Origin: Brevundimonas vesicularis NBRC 12165 | GTDB lineage: Bacteria; Pseudomonadota; Alphaproteobacteria; Caulobacterales; Caulobacteraceae | Assembly (NCBI RefSeq): GCF_001592205.1 | Contig: NZ_BCWM01000014.1 | Span: forward strand, 1 to 64,000 | Length of the DNA stretch: 64,000 nucleotides | Direction: 5' to 3' | Part shown: piece after piece, positions 59,370-64,000 of the stretch | Numbering within the stretch: the first letter of the stretch is position 1 | Layout of the letters: each line of letters opens with the position of its first letter | Notes under the pieces: generated by a model | Told to the model about the DNA's origin: nothing | What the model saw: the letters and a program-made list of their open reading frames with translations, nothing else | Databases searched by the model: none | Program-made: the position numbers and the translations under genes

Positions 59370-60056
59370 TCAGAAGATGGGGGCGGCGCCGATCACGCCG
59401 CTCATTCGTCCGGGCGCGCTCTTCAGCCGCCCGTCGTCGACCTGCACATAGCCCGTCAGCATGAACAGCTTCAACCCGCCCGCCGCCGCCAGCGGATCGG
59501 CGACCAGTCCCGCGTCGCCCAGGGCGTCTACGATCTTGGTCTCGGACCAGCCGCTGTCGGTGACCCAGAAGCTGCGGTCGTCGCCCGTGGGGCCAGACAT
59601 CTCCTTGGACACGACAAAGGCCTGGGGCCGGCCGCGCCGATCGTCCGGCAGGGCGGCGACGATCTTCAGTTCAGGCCGCGCCAGCAGGCGGCCCCACCAC
59701 GGCCGGTCAGGCGACAGGTCGATCACGGCGCGCGAGCCCGCCTCAACCGCCTTCAACGCCTCGTCGGCGGACAGGGGCCGCGACCGCAGGCCATAGCGGT
59801 CCGTGGCCAGGGCCTGGGCCACGCCGCCACAGACGACCAGCGCGGGTCCGGTCGCCATCTCGATCCGGCCCCACACCGCCTTGACCGCCGCAGCCTCATC
59901 GGCCGAGGCGCCGTCCAACAGTTGACGCAGGGCGATGGCCGAGGCGTCGGCCCGGTCGTGCGGACCGGCGGCGACCCGCGCCCGCACCGCCTCGACCAAG
60001 GCGCGATCCAGCGCCAGCAGGGCGTCGTTGGCTTCGGGTTCGTCCAGCAGGGCCAT
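59370..60056 (-). CDS. Possible chorismate-mutase-like protein
   Basis: A 228-residue soluble protein. The N-terminal 90 residues are helical (LLALDRALVEAVRARVAA, ALRQLLDG, AAAVKAVWGRIE), a layout reminiscent of AroQ-type chorismate mutases, but the Arg/Lys set of that active site cannot be shown. The C-terminal half is alpha/beta with ALPDDRRGRPQAFVV and resembles a small regulatory or ACT-like domain. It overlaps the DUF2125 gene by one base (TGATG) and is 14 bases before hisC. The aromatic link is inferred from context. Confidence 0.6.
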   Translation of the reverse strand: MALLDEPEANDALLALDRALVEAVRARVAAGPHDRADASAIALRQLLDGASADEAAAVKAVWGRIEMATGPALVVCGGVAQALATDRYGLRSRPLSADEALKAVEAGSRAVIDLSPDRPWWGRLLARPELKIVAALPDDRRGRPQAFVVSKEMSGPTGDDRSFWVTDSGWSETKIVDALGDAGLVADPLAAAGGLKLFMLTGYVQVDDGRLKSAPGRMSGVIGAAPIF

Positions 60057-61114
60057 CAGAACAGCTTGGGCGCCGGGGCCAGCGGGAAGGGGCCGAGCCA
60101 GGTGCGGCCGTCGCGGAAGACCAGCGTCAGCGGCAGCTGCTCCTGTCCGGTCGCTTCTGCCGCGCCCGCGGCTGCGGCGGCCCCGGCCGCGCCGATCCGG
60201 TTGACCGGCCCCTGACGCGTCGCCATCAGGCCGGCCAGAGCGGGCAGAGGCTTTTGCGCCTGAAGCTGGACCTGGCCGGTCAGCCGGCCGTTCGCATCGG
60301 CTCTCAACACGTCGCTGGAGAGGGTCGCACGGCTGTCGCCGGCCTGCAGATCGCCGCGCACATTGCGGAACGTCCCGCCCGCCTTGGTCCAGGCCGAGAA
60401 GACGCCCGCCGCGTCGCCGCCGGTCTTCAGCAGGCTGGCCTGGCCGATCTCGGCCTCCAGCTGGGTCGTCAGGCGGCCGTCCTGGGCGAAGCCTTCGACG
60501 GGGCCGTCCGCCCGCCCCTGCCCGTCCACCAGACGAAACATGACATCGACGTCGTCGGTCGGCGCGGTCGAGCCCTCCAGATGCGGCCGAGCATAGAATT
60601 CGATCCGCGCGGCGCGGGCGATGGGGAAGGGTTCCGCGCCGGTCTGGGCCGTGAAGACCGGGTTGACCATCTCCAGCGCCAGATTGGGCCAGCGCTGATC
60701 GATGCCGCTGGCGCTCATGCGGATGGCGTCGCCCTTGACCGCCACCTCGCCCTTGCCGGCGCGGGTCAGCATCAGGCCTTGCGGGGCCACCACCACCCAT
60801 TTGGTCGGCTGATAGGCGTTGGCCTCCGCGGTCAGTTCGGTCGCCTTGATCGCATGGCCCGACGGCGCCTGAACGATCAGGTTCGTCAACGCCACATGGG
60901 TGCGAAACGGCCAGCCGTTGATGGATTTGTCGGCGAAGCGGATGTCCCAGCCGTCCTGACGCAGGGTCTGGACCTGGGCCTCCAGCCGCGTATCGATCTG
61001 GCGCGTCAGGAATATCCACCATCCCGTCCAGGCCGCCAGCGCGATCAGCACCAGGATGAAGGGCGCATACAGGCCCTTGCGGCTGTGTCGCTTGGTCGTC
61101 GAGGCGTCGGTCAT
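60056..61114 (-). CDS. DUF2125 membrane-anchored protein
   Basis: A 352-residue protein with one N-terminal transmembrane helix (about residues 17-36) and a long periplasmic beta-rich part. GWDIRFADKSINGWPFRTHVALTN is the family hallmark, followed by repeated strand pairs similar to AsmA-like groove proteins. Function of DUF2125 is unknown. It is 32 bases downstream of ybaK and overlaps the next gene. Confidence 0.85.
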   Translation of the reverse strand: MTDASTTKRHSRKGLYAPFILVLIALAAWTGWWIFLTRQIDTRLEAQVQTLRQDGWDIRFADKSINGWPFRTHVALTNLIVQAPSGHAIKATELTAEANAYQPTKWVVVAPQGLMLTRAGKGEVAVKGDAIRMSASGIDQRWPNLALEMVNPVFTAQTGAEPFPIARAARIEFYARPHLEGSTAPTDDVDVMFRLVDGQGRADGPVEGFAQDGRLTTQLEAEIGQASLLKTGGDAAGVFSAWTKAGGTFRNVRGDLQAGDSRATLSSDVLRADANGRLTGQVQLQAQKPLPALAGLMATRQGPVNRIGAAGAAAAAGAAEATGQEQLPLTLVFRDGRTWLGPFPLAPAPKLF

Positions 61115-61146
61115 GCCGGACCTATAGCGCGCCGCACCTCGCCCTT

Positions 61147-61620
61147 CTAGGCGGTCAGGTCAGCCAGCACCGCCTTCGCCGCCCGCCGCGCATCCTCCGG
61201 CGCCAGGCCCAGCAGAAGCCCCCGCTGACCGCCGTTGATCAGGACCTGATCGAACAAGATGGCGGTTTCGTCCATCGCGGTCGGCACGGCCTTTCGCTGG
61301 CCGAACGGGCTGACCCCGCCGACCTTGTAGCCGGTCAGCCGTTCGGCGTCGGCCGGCTTCATCATCTGGGCCGACTTAGCCCCCAGCACCGCCGCCAGCT
61401 TCTTCATGCTGACCTCGCAGTCGGACGGCACGATGACGCAGGCCGGGGCCCCGTCCACCAGGACCATCAGCGTCTTGAACACCTGTTCCGGCGCCACGCC
61501 CAGCGCCTCGGCGGCCTGCAATCCCACGCGCGGCGCGTCGGGATCATAGTCGTAGGGAAACAGAGCGAAGGCGACGCCGGCCTTGGTCAGGGCGACGGTC
61601 GCGGGCGTGGTCTTGGACAT
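61147..61620 (-). CDS. ybaK: Cys-tRNA(Pro)/Cys-tRNA(Cys) deacylase YbaK
   Basis: A 157-residue YbaK/ProX-type editing protein that hydrolyses Cys-tRNAPro. VFKTLMVLVDG carries the catalytic Lys, VGGVSPFGQRKAVPT the substrate loop and INGGQRGLLLGL the C-terminal motif. Length is typical. The ATG follows the helicase stop with one base between (TAGGATG), so it is coupled to it. Confidence 0.95.
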   Translation of the reverse strand: MSKTTPATVALTKAGVAFALFPYDYDPDAPRVGLQAAEALGVAPEQVFKTLMVLVDGAPACVIVPSDCEVSMKKLAAVLGAKSAQMMKPADAERLTGYKVGGVSPFGQRKAVPTAMDETAILFDQVLINGGQRGLLLGLAPEDARRAAKAVLADLTA

Positions 61621-61621
61621 C

Positions 61622-64000
61622 CTAAGTCGTCTCGGGGTTCAGGAAGCTGCGGGTCAGTTCGACCGCATCGGCCAGGCCCATGCGCTGGACCTCGGTTCCC
61701 GGCGGCAGGCTGGCGAACAGGCGGGTGGGGGTGGCGGCGTCCAGCATCAGGAACACCCCCTTATCGTCGCCACGCCGGATCAGCCGGCCGAACGCCTGGG
61801 CGATGCGGGCGCGGGCCAGGGCATCGTCATAGCCCTTGCCTCCCAGCCGTTCGCGCCGCGCCTTGTGCAGCAAATCCGGGCGCGGCCAAGGCACACGGTC
61901 GAAGGCCAGGACCCGCAGCGACCGTCCCGGCACGTCCACCCCGTCGCGCACCGCGTCGGTGCCCAACAGGCAGGAATTCTCCTCGACCCGGAACATGTCC
62001 ACCAGCGCCCCGACCTCCAGCGGATCGACGTGCTGGGCATACAGAGGCACGCCCGACTTCGCCAGATCCGGCCCCAGCCGCTCATAGACTGCCTTCAATC
62101 GGCGAATGGCGGTGAACAGGCCCAGCCCCCCGCCGCCCGCCGCCAGGAACAGTTCGCGCATCGCCGCCGCCGTCTGGCGCGGATCGTCCTTGACCAGGTC
62201 GTTGACGACGATGACCCGGCTGTTGGCGGCATAGTCGAACGGGCTCTCGACCTTCAGGGTGCGGGGCGGCTCGATCAGACGCGCCGAGCCGGTCCGCATC
62301 CGGGCCAGGTCAAACGGATCTTCCTGCAAGGGGTCGGACAGGGTGGCCGACGTCACCAGCACCCCGTGCGACGGCACGATCACGGCGGCCTCCAGCGGAA
62401 CCGTCGGGTCGATCCAGTGGCGACGCAATGCCACGTCGTGGATGCGGCCGAATGCGGTCTCGGCCGACAGCCAGTCGACGAAATCAGGATCGGGCTGATC
62501 GCTCCCATCCTCCAGCGCCGCCAGCATCGAGCGCCAGCCCGGCAAGGTCATGCGCGCGCGCCGATCCAGCCCGCGCAGCGCCCCTTCGATGCGCGACCGC
62601 TGCGACCCGTCCAGCTCGGCCACCTCGTCATCGAGGATGTCTTCCAAATGTCGCGACAGGGCCAGCAGCGGCGCCTCGATGGCGGCCAGGGCCTGGGCCG
62701 CCGTGCGGGCCGTTTCGGCGACCGGATCGGTCACCGGCTTCAGCGCGCACTCCATGCCGAACTCGGGACCGCCATAGGTGTTGGTCTCGGCGGTGCGCGC
62801 CCGAAGCTGATCCAGCGCGGCGGCCAGGAACGCCTCGATCGGGCCGATCGGATTGACCTCGCCGGAGGCTGGCGCAACGCGGCCCGATACGCCTTCCCCC
62901 GGCAGGGCGGCCGAGGCGCGGATGGCGTCCTGCAGCGCCTTCATCGCCGCCTCATTGTCGTTGACCATGTCGCCCAGCCGCTGTTCCAGCCCGCGCCCGC
63001 GACGCCCCCGCCCCTCCGGCCCGCGGATCCAGCGGCGCAGCTCAGCCGCCTCCTGGCCCGACAAGCAGGCGGAAAAGGCGCTGTCGGCGGCGTCGAACAG
63101 GTGGTGGCCCTCGTCGAAGACGATCCGCTTCAGCGCCGCCGTCTCACCGTCTTGCTTCTGGCCCCGCGCCGAGCGCGCCCCGTCGAACGCCGCCTGGGTC
63201 AAAACGAGGGCGTGGTTGGCGATGACCAGATCCGCACGGCGGCTGGCGCGGATCGTCTTTTCGACGAAACAGGCGCGGTAGTGCGGGCAGGCGGCGTGGA
63301 CGCACTCGCCGCGCCGATCCACCAGATTGGCCGCTCCCGCCGCATGGGCCGCCGGCATGGCGAACAGGCCGGGCAGCCAGCCGGGAAAGTCCCCGCCCGT
63401 CATGTCGCCGTCGCGCGTATGCAGCGCCCAGCGCCCAGCCAGCGCCAGGCCGATCAGGTCGCCATTCCCCAGCTGGGCCGCCTGGACCATGTCCTGCAGA
63501 TTGAGGACGCAGAGATAGTTCTCGCGCCCCTTGCGGATCACCGCCTTCTTCTTGCGCTCGGCCGGATCGGGCCACAGCGAATGGCTCTCGCGGTCGATCT
63601 GGCGTTGCAGCGCGCGGGTATAGGTCGAGATCCACGCCGCTCCCTGGTTCCGCTCGGCCCACAGGGAGGCGGGCGCGAGATAGCCCAGGGTCTTGCCCGT
63701 GCCGGTTCCCGCCTCGGCCAGCAGCATGCGGGGCCGACCCTCTTCGTTCCTCGGCGAAAAGGCGAAGGCGGCTTCGGCTGCGTAGTCCGATTGGGTCGGC
63801 CGCGTCTCGTCCAGTCCCGAAGCCTGAAGCAATTTTTCCAGCCGGATGCGGGCGCTCTCGCTGTCGACCGGCGCCGATCCCGCCTCGCCGCGCGGCGCCT
63901 CGTCCTCCCATTCGGTCAGCCGCGACCAGACATCCATCCCCGACCCGCGATGCTGGCGCGCCCGCACGCCGCCGGCCTCCAGCGCCTGAACCACCCGCTC
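61622..64000 (-). CDS. DinG-family ATP-dependent DNA helicase (5' end outside window)
   Basis: At least 792 codons are visible; the frame stays open to the right edge, so the true start is probably outside. EAGTGTGKTLGYLAPASLW is Walker A, FDEGHHLFDAADSAF the DEAH-like box, and VLVTSATLSDP, NSCLLGTDAVRDGVDVPG and RLIRRGDDKG are later helicase motifs. Four cysteines (YLCV; VHAACPHYRACF, with others) may form the XPD-type iron-sulfur cluster. XPD/DinG helicases unwind 5'-3', including R-loops and forked DNA. The Met at MDVWSRLTEWEDE is an internal alternative start. Confidence 0.9.
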   Translation of the reverse strand, partial: ERVVQALEAGGVRARQHRGSGMDVWSRLTEWEDEAPRGEAGSAPVDSESARIRLEKLLQASGLDETRPTQSDYAAEAAFAFSPRNEEGRPRMLLAEAGTGTGKTLGYLAPASLWAERNQGAAWISTYTRALQRQIDRESHSLWPDPAERKKKAVIRKGRENYLCVLNLQDMVQAAQLGNGDLIGLALAGRWALHTRDGDMTGGDFPGWLPGLFAMPAAHAAGAANLVDRRGECVHAACPHYRACFVEKTIRASRRADLVIANHALVLTQAAFDGARSARGQKQDGETAALKRIVFDEGHHLFDAADSAFSACLSGQEAAELRRWIRGPEGRGRRGRGLEQRLGDMVNDNEAAMKALQDAIRASAALPGEGVSGRVAPASGEVNPIGPIEAFLAAALDQLRARTAETNTYGGPEFGMECALKPVTDPVAETARTAAQALAAIEAPLLALSRHLEDILDDEVAELDGSQRSRIEGALRGLDRRARMTLPGWRSMLAALEDGSDQPDPDFVDWLSAETAFGRIHDVALRRHWIDPTVPLEAAVIVPSHGVLVTSATLSDPLQEDPFDLARMRTGSARLIEPPRTLKVESPFDYAANSRVIVVNDLVKDDPRQTAAAMRELFLAAGGGGLGLFTAIRRLKAVYERLGPDLAKSGVPLYAQHVDPLEVGALVDMFRVEENSCLLGTDAVRDGVDVPGRSLRVLAFDRVPWPRPDLLHKARRERLGGKGYDDALARARIAQAFGRLIRRGDDKGVFLMLDAATPTRLFASLPPGTEVQRMGLADAVELTRSFLNPETT

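Overview
The window is GC-rich chromosomal DNA from an alphaproteobacterium of the Caulobacter family; a Brevundimonas-like genome is the best guess. This rests on protein style and gene order: a FzlA-type GST-fold protein close to uppP and queG, a tsaE-amgK-murU-addB-addA-trxA run, a trpF-trpB-x-trpA-accD run followed by folC, DUF2125 and DUF805 proteins, and many start/stop overlaps. It is almost entirely coding. No gene-free stretch exceeds 300 bases; the two longest, 10834-11084 and 32448-32707, hold divergent promoters and an inverted repeat respectively. No CRISPR array, rRNA, integrase, transposase or prophage module was seen. One tRNA (Leu, anticodon CAA) is present.

Layout. 1-2.5 kb: start of an outer-membrane protein gene, then a short-chain dehydrogenase and a thiolase (acyl-CoA metabolism). 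2.6-7.2 kb: coq7, dsbB, several membrane proteins and a DUF5694 protein. 7.3-14.1 kb: HPPD (tyrosine catabolism), an FAH-family hydrolase, an isoaspartyl peptidase and unclassified genes. 14.2-18.4 kb: tRNA-Leu, an AT-richer orphan gene, a lipoprotein esterase, an AsmA-type protein and a small secreted protein ending in a strong terminator. 18.5-22.7 kb: two tandem secreted S9 peptidases. 22.8-33.0 kb: one tightly overlapping run of acyltransferase, tsaE, amgK, murU, addB, addA, then trxA, linking tRNA modification, peptidoglycan recycling and double-strand break repair. 33.1-35.2 kb: an AraC-type regulator with a probable terminal frameshift, divergent from a DUF2306-like membrane protein. 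35.2-43.6 kb (minus strand): folC, accD, trpA, a secreted protein of unknown function, trpB, trpF, rsuA, an RsmC-like methyltransferase and uppP. 43.7-48.3 kb: a cation efflux protein, fzlA, a divergent GIY-YIG/DUF2239 pair sharing an AT-rich duplicated operator, an orphan membrane gene, and queG. 48.3-54.3 kb: an FKBP lipoprotein, ilvA, small secreted or membrane proteins, a GNAT, rpmA, rplU, hpt and a zinc-ribbon DUF3426 protein. 54.4-58.2 kb: ftsE, ftsX, a DUF218 protein, plsC and a MipA-type porin (cell envelope and division). 58.2-64 kb (minus strand): hisC, a possible chorismate-mutase-like protein, a DUF2125 protein, ybaK and a DinG-type helicase running off the window.

The most interesting non-coding signals are: (1) a 30-31 nt hairpin motif with a compensatory base-pair change, found three times in front of unrelated genes (thiolase, rsuA, rpmA); (2) the duplicated TTTATCCGGGTA operator between the GIY-YIG and DUF2239 genes; (3) a gene for a secreted protein translationally coupled between trpB and trpA; (4) a 63 nt intergenic repeat present twice at 59/63 identity; (5) a CtrA-like box in front of fzlA.
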